In this document: positions 52,575 to 64,000 of the stretch, piece after piece | Layout: every line of letters begins with the position of its first letter | How positions within the stretch are numbered: position 1 is the first letter of the stretch | Assembly (NCBI GenBank): GCA_010356995.1 | Contig: ML996696.1 | Coordinates: 374,364 to 438,363 of the forward strand | Length of the DNA stretch: 64,000 bases | Origin: Trichodelitschia bisporula | Lineage: Eukaryota; Ascomycota; Dothideomycetes; Phaeotrichales; Phaeotrichaceae | Direction: 5' to 3' | Program-made: the position numbers and the translations under genes | The notes under the pieces: model-generated | The model's input: only the letters and a program-made list of their open reading frames with translations | Databases searched by the model: none | What the model was told of the DNA's origin: nothing

Positions 52575-55373
52575 CTAAACCGTCGTATGCGGCGGAAAAT
52601 GGTTTGAAAACTGATAATCGGGCAAATGCATATTCCCCAGACTAACATCCGGCGGAAACAGCTTATCCCACTCATTCTGTTTTCATCAGCATCTCCCCAC
52701 AAACCCATCCACACTCCACTCACCCAATCAATATCAAGCATCTGCTCCCCCGCACTCGCACAACTCCCCACACTCGCCCCCCTCGCCCCCCTCCCCTGGC
52801 CCCCGCCCGCCGCCGCCGCCTGCCGCACCTCCCTAGCAACCCCGATAGGCACCACCCCCGCATGCGGCGGCGCGTAGAACACTTGATCTGCGACGCTCGG
52901 GTCGATCGCTTTGTACTCCATCTGCGTCGGGATGGGGCCTATGCCCGGCATTGACACAGCGGCGGTGACGCCCGCGCCTATCGCGGAACTAGTCACCACA
53001 TCCGGGTGTCCGAAGTCCATGGGGTCGTGGGTAGGGGGCGCGGCGGGTTCGGGTTCGGGGGCGGGTGTGGGGTTCGTGTACTGCGGCGGTCCGCCCATGG
53101 TTTCCTCGATAGACTTGGGGGCGCGGACACGGCGCAGCGAGTGGAAGGTTTCGGTCTTTGTGATGATCTCCTGGAGCACGAGATGCCCCTTTTCCTTTCG
53201 GGAGAGATGGGGTGGCAGTTCGAAGACGTAGTCAAGGCACTTCCAGATGCGGTCTTCGTGGTAGCGGATGTCGGTGGCGTAGAGCTCGGTGAGGAGGAGG
53301 AGGGTTGTGTGGTATTGGTGGATTGCGCCTGGAGGTTAGGGGTTAGTAGGGAGGGGGGTGGGAGGGGGGAGGGGGCGCACCGCAGTACCACGCCCACTGC
53401 CTCAGCACCGGCGCCGTCTCGATCGTAATCGCCGCCTCGACCTGCGTCACGCCGCTCGTGAGCAGAATCTTGCGCAGCCGCTCCGGCATCTTGCGATTGT
53501 GGTTCGTGGCATACCGATGCAGGACCATGACATGCAGCCGCAGACTCAAAATCCTAAACACCAGGAAACCCATATAATGAATCGGCCGCTCCATGTCCAT
53601 CATCGGCAAAAACCTCTTCTCACTCTCCGTCACAAACTCCTGCACGCGGCCCAATATAACCGTAAGCGCCGTCTTCTTCTTCTCCAACCGCGCGCGCTCA
53701 TTCCACACAAACCGGTGCATCTCGTTGCACTCGAAGCGTATCCGCGACAGCGTCATGTCCGTCCAGTGCGGCGCGTCTTCCGTTGGTGGCGAGGGGAGTT
53801 CGAGGGCCGTGTCGTCGACGTTGAGCGGGAAGCGCGTGTCGAAGTCTTCTTTGTGGATTTGGGGCCTCGGACCTGTCGCTTCGCAGGTGCGGATGTCGAG
53901 GTAGCACAGCTGGTACCACACCATGCGCCGCACGTGGACTTCGACGGCGGAGAGACCGTAGTGTGTTCCGTCGCGGTGGAGGCCCATGCATTCGGCCAGC
54001 CGGATGGCGGTGCCCGTGAGGACGGAGTGGGCGCGCGAAACTTCGCGGCGACACAGAGGAATCTGGAGGCATCATCAGCATCATCAGCATGCCAACCCTA
54101 CAGAAAGCAACCCCGACTCACAAGATACAGCACAAAAGCCTGCAACGTCTGCAGTTTCGTCGTCCTGAGAAAATTCGCCTTATACAACGCCGTCTCCGCG
54201 CCCTGCCGAAAATTCTCAAGCAATTCCCCCCTACTCACCCCATACCCCATCGTCACGCTCTCCTCGCTCATACTCACCACCGCCGCAAACATAGCCGCTA
54301 GCACGAGGGCCTGTAGACTGGCGGGAGGCTCGACACCCGCCTCCACCTTTTCCCAGAACGCGACGTATTGCCGCTCAAAGCTGGGCCGGTGCAGGATCCG
54401 CGCGATGAGATGCACGACCGACCAGTACTGCGCCATAAGACGGTCGGCGATGTCGCGCGCGGGGAGGAATTCCATGATGCTGACGCGGCGGGGTTGGGGC
54501 GCGAAGAAGAACGATGATGAGGGCGCGATGTATTCCGCCCCTGGGCCCGGTGGCGAGCCCGGCGAGCGTGCGGGCGGGCTGGTGTTGCTGCTAGCCGGGC
54601 CCATAGAGACGAAGCCGGGGAATTTGTTCATGACGTGGGTGATCTGGACTCGGTTAATAGGGGAGGAAGCGGCGAGGGAGTAGGGTGCCCACTTCGGCGT
54701 TAAACTTCGGCCTCACCATCCCGCCAACCCGCTCGTTAATCCGCATCTTCCCAATCTGCACGCCCAAATCCACGATATCGTCATCCGCATCATCATAATA
54801 AGCGGCATCTTGGAGCGCCAGCGGCGTCGGCTCGAGATCGCGCTCATCCTCCGCCACACCTTCCTCTTCCCCGCTCTCCTCCTCCCCCATCCCTTCCTCT
54901 CCCCCTCCACCACTTCCCCGACCCGCCTCCCGTCCTCGCCTCGCAACGTCATCTTCGAGAGTTCGTTCCAGGGAGCCCATCTTCTCCTTAATCTCGGCGA
55001 GCTTCTGCGCGGCAATTGGATCAAGCGCAGGCGCGAGGAACACGCAGTCGCGCACGAACTTGGTGCAGTTGCTGCAAGGATGCGATTTGTCGCATTTGAG
55101 CTTGCGGCGGCGGCACTCCAGACACGAAGTAATCAATCGGTTGCGGCGGCGGATCTTTGGGGCCGGAGGAGAGGGCGTTGGGTTGGAACTGCTGGGGCCA
55201 TGGCCGGAAAGGGCGTATGTGGGCGTGTAGGCGCTGGCGTAGGGGTCTTGCTGTTGTACATGCTGGTGGTGGTGCTGATGTTGGTACTGAGGATGCTCCG
55301 AGGGCGTCCGGGAACTGGGCGGGGCCGAAGGGCCGCCCATTTGCTGGTGGGTGGATTGGAGGCCGGAGTCCAT
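52575..55373 (-). CDS. Zn2Cys6 fungal transcription factor with fungal-specific TF domain, 863 residues
   Basis: Five exons: 55373-54693, 54643-54122, 54062-53381, 53328-52724 and 52676-52575. The binuclear zinc cluster lies at about residues 83-109 with cysteine spacing 2-6-5-2-6 (CLECRRRKLKC then HPCSNCTKFVRDC), preceded by basic RRRNRL and followed by a linker and a coiled coil (AAQKLAEIKEKMGSLERTL). An acidic, disordered stretch follows. The regulatory domain starts near FLPARDIADRLMAQYWSVVH and includes LMAQYWSV...HRPSF and ECMGLHRDG, landmarks of the fungal-specific TF domain. The last exon reads NEWDKLFPPDV, replacing the frame-shifted read-through end. Gln/His-rich N-terminus may be activating. 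Target genes cannot be told. Confidence 0.93.
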
Positions 55374-58300
55374 GCCGGTGATGGGCCGAGGGGAGGCTTA
55401 CGGGCGTAAGGGCTGGGTTAGATAGATATGCTGGTGGTAAGAAGCGGCGGGGCAGCTTGGAATATCCAAAGAGGGTCGAGGCTGGTAGAACACGAGATGG
55501 CCTTTGGAACTTGAGGGATCTGGAAGAGAATTTTTGGTGGATTGGTGGTGGGATGGTTCGAGATATTGTAGTAGGCGCTTGATCATGCCTCGACACCCGG
55601 ATTGGATGTATGGCTGTTCGGGCAGGGCCTTGGCGCGTCAGACGGAGGGAGTGGTTTAAAGCAATAGGCAGGGGAGATTACCTTCAAGGGCTTGCCTGGG
55701 GTAAGAAGGACTTTGGCGAAAGGATGGTGCTATTGAATATCTCTCCGAGCGATCAGCGATGGGGAGTTGCACAGCGGAACGTTGGGGGAAGCTTGTTGCC
55801 GGGAAGTTGCGATATTGGGAAGGGTGATGGAAGAGATAGAGATGAACAGCCGATTGATTTAAAGGCTAACAAGAAGGGTCTAAGCCAATGCAAGAGTGGG
55901 CAAGGCTGTGCTAGGGTGACGATGAGATGAGATGGAGGGTTGTTGGAGCGGGAACGGGTGAAGATGGTGAACCGATCTCAAACACTGTCGGCGATTTTAT
56001 TTGATTTCTTCATTTGCAAAAGCCGAATGCGTACCAGGAGGCCAGTTAAGGGCGAGGGTTGGAGTGTTTGGGGGGCAGATGATGGAGGTGATGTGTGAGA
56101 TGTGATGGGCTGGGAGTCGGGAGAGAGGGTCAGTTGGACGCGAGAAGCCGAGTAACAGAGTAGGCGGAATTAGACGCCAATGGTCAGGACAGTGTTTAGG
56201 GCTCAACTACCGACTAGGACTACCAGATAGACACATCAGACAGACACATCAGACAGACACATCAGATAGACACATCAGATAGATACATTGGACCACAAAG
56301 CCTTAGACTGCAATAACAACACTACTCTGCACTATCCGCATCTCGGCTCTTCCCTTTACAATTCCCTGCATCTGGGCCCCATGTCGTTTCACAGTCTCAC
56401 GGTGTGTATTGGGAAAGGGATGGGGGTGGAGAATGGAAAGTGGAGGTTCAAAGAAAAGAAAGCCGTAAGTTGCCCATATTGGCAATTGATTGCTGATCAT
56501 TGGCGAATGGTGGCATCGGGATGTCCTCCTATTGTATGATCCATGGCTGATCATGGCCCATGGCTAAAATGAACTCACATTACACACTCCTCGCTGTCGG
56601 GTCTGTCACTCAACGCTCCTGCATAATTGATCCTGGAGAAATGGCACGAACTGGCATGTTGCTTGCAGTCTTTCTAGTTGTTCAACTGCAGTCTGCTTTA
56701 CTGTGCTTGTTCATTATGCTACCTTGCCATCACGCACATGCTATGTCACCGCAAGGCTGTAAAGTAACACCCTCAAAGCCTTTACCGCGGCACTCCGGCG
56801 GCCTTGTTACCCTCATGCAAGCACCCGACGCCTCGCAAATCATGTCGCCTAGATCCATTCCATGCATGCCATATATGCACCCACCCATCAGCACGCCCAA
56901 TGTTTGTCCTGCATCTATTCCCCAGCGGCAAGCAAACCGGCGATCCGGGGCCGAACCAACCCCTCCAGACCGGGAACCCCTCACCTGCAACAATGCAACA
57001 ATGCAAAGCATCGCAACGGCAGTTCACATGCAACATCAACAACAACGACGATGCCGAAAAATATGCAGTGCTGGCAACGGTATGGTGTCGCATGAAACCA
57101 CCTCCGAGGTACGGCGCCTGCCGTGTCGAACACGTGCAGTTTCAGGCTCATGAACCTGCAGCTCCAGCACGCTAACACCGAGCCTACCACGTCCATCTAC
57201 ACTTTACCCATCCCCAAACCTACCGCTCACATACAATGCATGTCTCCACACACTTCTCCACGCACTAACCCCCCCCTCCCTGGGACGATCCCCATCCCGC
57301 CCACAAGGTCTGATCCACCCCGCAATACAATCAGATATTGCAGCCAGCAAGCAAAGTTCGGCAAATGGCGCCCGCTCCAGTCCCGCGCCTAGTCCATGGA
57401 CTCTCCCGCTGCGCGCACGGGACCTACCGCATTCCACACGCCATTCCGCCCACGGGAGCATCCGTACCGCCGCGCGGATGTCACTACACGCGTGGCTACA
57501 ACGCGCGGCTGCTACGGTGCCGGGCGCCGGGCGCCGGGGTGGGAGCGGGAGCGGAAGGAGCCGACAAAGCGTGGAAGTGACATCGCGGAAAGTCCTCGCG
57601 TGCCGGCGTGGAAGGCGCGCCTGAGCCCCGCGGTACAGAGATGAATTGCAGCCGCACGCTGGCAGGAGATCGTGTGCCATGGGCCTGCCCCTTCAATCTG
57701 AGAGCCAGGTGCGCGATTCCTTGCTACATTGCGTCGACGTGCAGGGCGGGGAAGTTGGGCGGTAGTGGCTCGGTAGTTGGCCGTTCGCACCAGCCGGCGC
57801 ACAAGCGCGCCTGCCTGCCCGCCCATCTGCGTGACATTTTGCGGGGAAGGGGTGGGGCTTGATGCCACCAGCTCTGCCCAACGGTGGGACGGACCTTCCC
57901 ATCGTATCTTGCCACGCGGCATGATGGCGCAACGATGGCGAGATGCCAATACCGCTATCGCCAAATGCAAATAACGTGCCCCCCCAAGACCCAGCCATCC
58001 CCATCCAGCAGGCCCATCCCCGCGACGCACCGCATGGCCATCATTCAACCCGATGTGCCAACGCGGATAGCCAGATCGCCTGCCGCGGCTCATCGTCTGT
58101 TCCTAGCAGCAGCACTGGAGAAACAGAGCACATGCAATCCGCCTCGCATCGCGGCCGCTTATCCGCCTCGGCATCGTCGCCCCCGTTCCATCACCGGCCC
58201 CCGTTCACATACATGCCCGGACTGTATAGCCCAAACCGCTTCATCCCACCGCTGTGATGCGTTATGTTTCCGAGACGGTGAGGATGAAGTGCTCGCGCGT

Positions 58301-59641
58301 CGTGATGCAAAGTGTTACGTCCGCAAGCCGATTGTAGATGCCGTCTGGGGGTGCAGGACGGGTACGGGCGTAAAAGCGGCATTGTTTCTGTGCAGATGGA
58401 AACGCTACGGGGCAGGTCGGGAGACGGGTAAAGTGCTGTATCCGAGATTCGCGAGCGGCGATGAAGCCAGATGGGTGTTGGGCGAGGGTGCCCTGAGGGA
58501 GGGCGGTGAAGCGATGCTGCGTTTCTTTCTTTCCTCGGTGGCAGGTTGAGAAAGACGGAGCGACGGCGGTGGTTCGGACGTCCAGTCCAGGCTGCACAGT
58601 ACCACTCGTGCCGTAAGGCCTGCCCCAACCACCTTTTGCCAGAGTGTTCAAGGCTCAGGCCCGGGCCCGGATCGGCATCTACCGAAACCCAGCCTAGTGA
58701 CGTTAAGTGCTGGCCGCGCATCGGCTAATTTCGGTTCGGGACCCCGATCCGGGTGGGTTGGCCGTGAAACGAGTGCGGATTCCGCAGAGCCCGTGGGAGT
58801 CGGGCCGTGGAATTGCTGCCGCGTCGCTTTATGTAGAGGTTCGGGTTTTGGGGCGACCGAGCGGTAGATCCTCCGTCGGCAATCGATCGAGTTTCTGTTG
58901 TTGTTAGCTTCCTGTTTCGCTGTTGGCGTTTATGTGAGAGGGAGCGTTACTCATCTCATCCTCTGACCAAGTCGGAACAACCTCCCATGATCACCACCAC
59001 TCGCATTTAACACCAACATCCGTATCTCCCGTATCTCGCGACAAAACCCCACAAAGATCCCCTCTCTTCCAACCCCACACTGGGAGAGAGCGTCCTTGAT
59101 AAAACCCCCCACTCAAACCTCAGGGCACACCGCACTCGTTCTCTAGTTAGTCCCGAAGCGGCAGACCTTCCGACTCCATCGCTTACCCGGATCGCTGACC
59201 ATTCGGATGGCTGCTCGAATGGCCGGCAGGCGGGCGGGTGTTTGATCGTCCCGGTAGGCGCGGCTCTTTTTTCCGTGGAGAGGGAGATGTGAGGCCGGGG
59301 TGTGCTGTTGAAAGAAATCGAGGCTGGCAGATGACGTGCATATGCACCTTGCTCAGTCCTAAATTAGCCACATGGCGAATCACCAAGTGAAATCGCCGCC
59401 ACCGGCATCATTCTATATACACAGTTGCAACACTCCCACCAAGGAAAACCGCGCAGTCCCCTCGAGTGTAAAACGTAGATATCAACCGCCCACCAGCCCA
59501 GGCCAATCTGACAATGCACTTAAGTCCCCCGATGCTCGCGATCCAAGCAAAGAAACGCCTCCTGAAATGCCTAGCAACACGCCTCGCTCCAGGTCGCACC
59601 AAAAAGCATCACAGCAAGTGCTACTATCTCAACTCCCTCAC
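55374..59641. other. Gene-poor interval, 4.3 kb
   Basis: Upstream region of the Zn2Cys6 gene and 3' side of VPS41. Overlapping frames of 60-220 codons on both strands around 56560-58550 lack motifs. One short tandem array is listed separately. Nothing else recognised. Confidence 0.5.
56224..56288. repeat. 13-base tandem repeat, CACATCAGACAGA x about 5
   Basis: Units CACATCAG(AC/AT)AGA are repeated head to tail, with a C-to-T change in the last copies. Confidence 0.9.
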
Positions 59642-62600
59642 CTACGCCGTCTTCTCACCCTCCTCACCTTTCCCCTCCTCCAATCCCCGACAAACAATGC
59701 ATCCATCTCCAAGCGCCTGCCTCAACACATGCGCATACGCCACCTTAGCACCTACACTCCGTCCACCACCCATCCCATCATCAAACCCGCCCACCAAACT
59801 CGTAGCCGCACTATCGCGCAACCGCGCCGCCGCACGCCCAGCCGACGAATCCGGCTCCTCGCTCATGACCGCGTCGAGCAGGCAATCAAGATGGAAAACA
59901 TGCGAGCAGGAGAAGCCCACAAGCGTATGTGCTTCTACCATATGTTAGCCTCGTCACCCGAGAACAGACTCGGGAAAACTCACCCTCCTCGCGAAACACC
60001 TTGCCACACCCCGCGCAGTGTCCCGGCTTGATATCCGTCCTCCCCAGCCGGTGTACATGTCCGCTCTTCGAGCGCGACAGCGCACCCACCGGCTCGACGG
60101 AAATCCCCACACCCGGCGGTGGATCCTCGTGCACGACCTCAAACTTGACAGCGAGCGCGCGGCCCTTCCGCAGAGTCTCCATGCCATCCGCGACCTCGCC
60201 CCGCAGCACGCGGGCCACGCCCTCGCTGATGCTCGCCTGGATCTCAAACTCGCGCACCAGACGACGAATTCCCTCCCTTAGGCCCTCAATCTCCAGACCC
60301 AGCGGAATGCGCCGTACAAGCTGCACCGGATCAACAGCCGTGCCCGCCATTTCAAGCAAGCCGCGAATAAACCTTGGCTTGTCCATCGCATAGTCAAGCA
60401 GATCGGACCAGAGATCCTTATCATCCTGCTCCTTGGCGAAAGAGATGGCGAACCCCACGTCATCGAGCCGGTTGATGATCAGCGCAAGCGCGCGCTTCGT
60501 CTCACCCGTCTGTGAGAGCACGTACACTAGCTCGGGGTAGAACTCGCGCGCTTCACAGGCCGCCGCTGCTTGGTCGAGGCTGTACGCTCGGCTTGCGCGG
60601 AGATATTCCATTAGCAGCTCGCGGTCAAAGTCCGCGAAGAGTGTGACGGCCAAATCCGCATGTGCATCGACCGCCGCCCGGCCCTCAGACTCCAGCGCGC
60701 CCATTGCCGCACGCGCATGGTGGCGCAGCTTCTTCGGGAGCTGGGGGACAGATCCCTGGCCGCGCCACAGGGCTCGCAGATAGAGAAACAGGAAAGGGCG
60801 CAGGGCGGCATCAGTTTTCAGCTTGTCAACGACAGCGCTGGAAGGCACGGAGCCCTGGTATGCGGCGTCGACGAGGAGTGTGATGGATTCGGCGGCTGCT
60901 TCTTCAAGGTCTGGGAGCGCAGTTTGCGAGAGCTGGTCACGAGGAACGCGCAGGGTAAGGATGCCGGGGATGTCGTCAATGACAGACGGGAGGAGGTGGA
61001 ATTCACGCAAGAGAGTGAGGGCCGAGTCCGCATTTTGCAGGCGCACATAGCAGTGGAGGGCGTCTTTGGGCTTATCGTCGGCAAGAAGGAGTTTGGCTAG
61101 AGTCTCCATAAGGATGCGCCAGTCGCGTCCCTGTTCGCCGTCCTCAACTGTGTCGGCCCGGATGTCGTTCCTGGCTAACCGGTCCTCTATCGCCGTCGTC
61201 ACGGCACCAATGTCGAACAGCTCCGTGTCCCATGCATCCAGCAGTGTCTTAAGTCGTGTGCGGTCCCGGTAAATGTAGTACCCGAGGACAAGCTCGTAAG
61301 CACTCTGCGGAATAGGCGGACGGATGCGCTTCGCCGGCATGTAGGGCGCGATGTCGTCGAAGCGGCCTGCATTCGCAAATCGCGTAATCCAGCGCTCCCA
61401 GTTCTCGCTCACACCCAGTACGCGCCCAGCAACTGGGCCAGCCGTAGCCCAGTCCTCGGCGTTGACCAACTGCTGCAGCCACAGCTCGCCGATGCGCCTC
61501 TTCTCTCGCTCAACCGAGGAGTACTGGTCTCGTGAGGACGGTGCGAGCGTAGACTTCGCGTCGGTGAAGAAGTCTTCAAGAGTCTCTCCGGGCCGCGTCG
61601 GGGTAGCGGGGCCCTCCTCCGCCGACTCGCGCTCATGTGTCGAGCTTACAATCTCCGGATGCTCATCAACCAGCTTCCAAGCCGCTTCGTAACTTTCGTG
61701 CTCCAGCAGCCACGCTAGGTGGTCAGATAAGTCGCGTTTAACAGCAAGCACACAGTCGTATGGGCTGTGAATGAAGACCTTGAGACCCGGTTTAGCGACC
61801 GTGGGATTAGCCTCTGCGATCTGGGATATCTGTGAGCTCTTCAAAGTAGAACCCCCAAGCGTCGGCGACATGACCGTTCCCCCGCCGCTGCCGGTGGCAC
61901 TTTTCGTGCTCGCACCAGAGCTAAATATGCGAGTAGCACTGAGGCTCATGTCCCATAGGCCGCCGCTGAGCGCCTCGAAGGCACCGCGCTGCGCCGGGGT
62001 AGGCTGCGGTGCCGGGAACACATTTACTGTACCGAGATGATAATCGGCGGCGGACAGGCTCTCAAAACTTTTCATGGTGAGAGTGTCGACCTCCACCTCT
62101 TCCTTGGTGTGGACATTGATGAGGCGTAGCTCCGGCGGGAGGCCATTCCGGCGGCGGGGCAGACCGCGTCGCGGGGTAGTGTTGGTGGGGACGGGATTGT
62201 CGTTTTCGTCGTGGGTAAGATGGGCGAGGACAAGAAGCAAAGATGGGGTATAAAGCGACAAGCCAGATATGATACAGTCATCAAAACGCAAACTGCCCGG
62301 CGGTTAGCTTCAACCTCAAGCAAGACCAGGAACTCACAGATGTAAAATGGTCGCGGTCGCGGCCACGCGCTCCCCAGCAGCCTTCCCAATGCCAGGGCCC
62401 TCGGGCGTAACACTGAGCACCCAGGCCGTGTCGCCCCAGCCAACGACGAGCTTCTCGACACGCTTCTTGCTCGTACCGTTCTCCGTGCCCGACTGACCTT
62501 GCGTACGGCCGTTAGCCGGCACATCTTCATCAGCCTCGAGGTTCTTGTCGTCAATCCACTCGACATGCGCCTTCCACGCCGCCGCCATGTCCTCCCACTG

Positions 62601-63711
62601 GTCGCGGGACGGCCGGTCGACATGCGCCACGCGTTTCCACGCGCGGTCCGCGTCCGCGCTTTCGAGGCGCAGGTTCGATCGCATGATTTTGAAGCCTTGC
62701 TCATTGACCCAGACCACAAAGCGTCCGCTCAGTGACCACTTGATAGTGTTGATGGCGCCCTCGCCCGAGTGTAGCACAGTGTCGCGTCCCGTGTTCGCCA
62801 TGAGCCCTATCGAGCTTAGCCACCCCGATGCCGCGGCTGCAGTACTGTTTATGTTCGCATTCGCGCTGACGCCGCTCTTCCCACCCGTCGTCAGAATCAA
62901 GTTTCCGTCCTTGTCGCCGGAGAGGAAACTCCGGTCGGACTTGTACTCGGGTGACAAGGCGACGGCGTTGAGGCGGCGACCAAAGTTCCGCAGCTGCACA
63001 TCTTTTGGATCGACAAGCGAGGAGACACACACGTGTCCGTCCATGGATGAAGTCGCGATGAAGATGGAGTTTGAGGGTGTGGGCGGTACGGGCGCAAGCG
63101 CTTGCCGGGCAGGGCGCGAGGGACTGGCTCCCGAAGCCACCGACCCAGATCTCGAGGGGGAGCTCGTCGGAGCTTCGTTGGACGGTCGCGCAACTACATC
63201 TAGTCGGCCTGTGGGACGGGGCGGCGGAAATGGTGAAATGGAGACGGCGGTTACGGAGGCGGAGTGAGCATGGTAGGCGCGAAGAGGTTGGAACGTCGGG
63301 AGGGAAAGGACACTCTAGAGCACGCGTTAGACCACTTCAATCAGCAAGTAAAGCTCGTACAATATTGCCATTATCCGTGCCCAAGATCTACTAGACTTAG
63401 CATCCGTGCCTCTCGCTATGCGCGCGGCGCCATACCATCTTGTCGCCGGCGACGAGGAAGGCGCTCGTCATATCACCGCCGCGGTACACGCTCCCCAAGC
63501 TGGCCGTGAGGCGCATATACTTGAGCTTCGGCTCTTCATCCTCGGTCTCGCCATCGTCTGTGGTGTCATCAGCTGTCTGTGAGGGTGCAGCAGGCGTAAC
63601 GGTAGATGTGGAGGTAGGCGTGACTGAGGTGGCCGAGGGAACCTCTCGTGAGGGCTTTGGAGGCGGCGTGCGTGGCTCATCGGCCTGCTCGTCCTCCGGT
63701 TCAGCTCTCAT
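59642..63711 (-). CDS. vps41: VPS41, HOPS tethering complex subunit
   Basis: Vacuolar/late-endosomal tethering factor of HOPS that also acts in the AP-3 route. Five exons: 63711-63436, 63387-63361 (a 27-base microexon), 63314-62338, 62292-59984 and 59934-59642, summing to 3882 bases and 1293 residues. An acidic, Pro/Thr-rich N-terminus precedes the beta-propeller, which begins LKYMRLTASLGSVYRGGD, DMTSAFLVAGDKM|ILGTDNGNI|SVLSLPTF and continues with SIFIATSSMDGHVCV and INTIKWSLSGRFVVWVN. A long alpha-solenoid (clathrin-heavy-chain-like repeat) follows, including ILRVPRDQ-like and RASRAYSLDQAAAACEAREF helices. The C-terminal RING-H2 is CAGCGKVFREE...CSHVFHLDCLLD...GCIVC, with its first cysteine pair and the CxHxxxxDC part in separate exons. 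The fold needs all five exons; the separate frames look like three genes if introns are ignored. Confidence 0.95.
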
Positions 63712-64000
63712 GCCGTTTGAGAGACACGCGGAGGAGATAACAGTGTTGCAGGTAGTCGACTGGTGTTGATTGCTGGTTTTAGAGTACAGTAGGTGTTGGC
63801 GGGAGAAGTTGGCGCTCGACGTGTGTCCGTGTGGCGCTAGTTGTGGCTGGTGAATGCAACTGACGACAGAGGGCGCAGTTCACGAGAGAAAGTTCAACAC
63901 CAACCATCTGAGCATCGTTAAACCTCTTTCCGGCAATTCGGCGAAAATAATGGTCACCATTCCCTCACATCCCACGGAGCGTTACAGATAGGAAGAAGAT
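63712..64000. promoter_or_regulatory. Upstream region of VPS41
   Basis: Short stretch to the window edge; no coding feature or clear TATA box. Confidence 0.4.

Noticed and set aside
52566-53179. Read-through C-terminus of the Zn2Cys6 factor (VSGVWMGLWGDADENR...)
   Set aside because: A 47-base intron with GTGAGT donor and AACAG acceptor removes it and gives NEWDKLFPPDV, a better ending.
53358-54683. 441-codon plus-strand frame across the Zn2Cys6 gene
   Set aside because: It spans exons and introns of a well-supported minus-strand gene and is His/Arg/Pro-rich in the way antisense frames are.
57884-58549. 221-codon plus frame in the 55-59 kb interval
   Set aside because: Several frames on both strands are open here and none carries a motif.
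1-64000. Secondary-metabolite cluster, tRNA or rRNA genes, CRISPR, intact transposon
   Set aside because: No backbone synthase, P450 group or transporter set; no B-box-containing tRNA fold found by eye; no spaced direct repeats of CRISPR type; no transposase or reverse-transcriptase motifs. A tRNA scan could still find something missed by eye.

Overview
The window is nuclear DNA of a filamentous ascomycete (Pezizomycotina; class not certain, Dothideomycetes plausible). The evidence is dense genes on both strands, spliceosomal introns mostly of 43-65 bases with GT donors, CTAAC-like branch sites and AG acceptors, 5' mini-exons, CT-rich leaders, a fungal Zn2Cys6 regulator, a fungal Grainyhead/CP2 factor and fungal cell-surface proteins. 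A 15-base N run at 23471-23485 marks an assembly gap. Exon joins were made by hand; in most multi-exon genes the summed exon lengths divide by three, which supports them.

Layout. 1-4.6 kb: an uncertain small gene, then GRASP (minus) head-to-head with TGS1 snRNA-cap methylase (plus), then a carboxymuconolactone-decarboxylase-like protein. 5.4-6.5 kb: an unknown acidic protein built on 66-72-base tandem repeats. 9.1-15.1 kb: a giant secreted Ser/Pro/Gly/Thr repeat protein of about 1966 residues. 16-20 kb: a three-KH RNA-binding protein and a CENP-K-like kinetochore protein, divergent. 20-23.9 kb: gene-poor. 23.9-26.8 kb: Grainyhead/CP2 transcription factor. 26.8-32.9 kb: gene-poor, with an imperfect inverted repeat. 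32.9-36.4 kb: an unknown Lys/Ser-rich protein and RPL29. 36.8-41.2 kb: two secreted, probably GPI-anchored proteins sharing one promoter interval, and a one-membrane-segment unknown. 41.5-55.4 kb: a compact housekeeping block (RPS20, CUE3/ASCC2, protein isoaspartyl methyltransferase, RBD2 rhomboid, GAA1, RPN9, complex I 40 kDa subunit, Zn2Cys6 factor). 55.4-59.6 kb: gene-poor. 59.6-63.7 kb: VPS41.

The genes do not form one pathway. Secretory and membrane functions recur (GRASP, RBD2, GAA1, VPS41 and three secreted wall-type proteins), and several genes act in protein or RNA quality control (CUE3, RPN9, the isoaspartyl methyltransferase, TGS1). The strongest organisational theme is head-to-head pairing across short shared promoters. 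I see no biosynthetic cluster, no CRISPR, no rRNA or tRNA gene and no intact transposon. The most unusual items are the giant repeat protein, the acidic repeat gene with an intron apparently made from repeat sequence, and the divergent pair of surface proteins.
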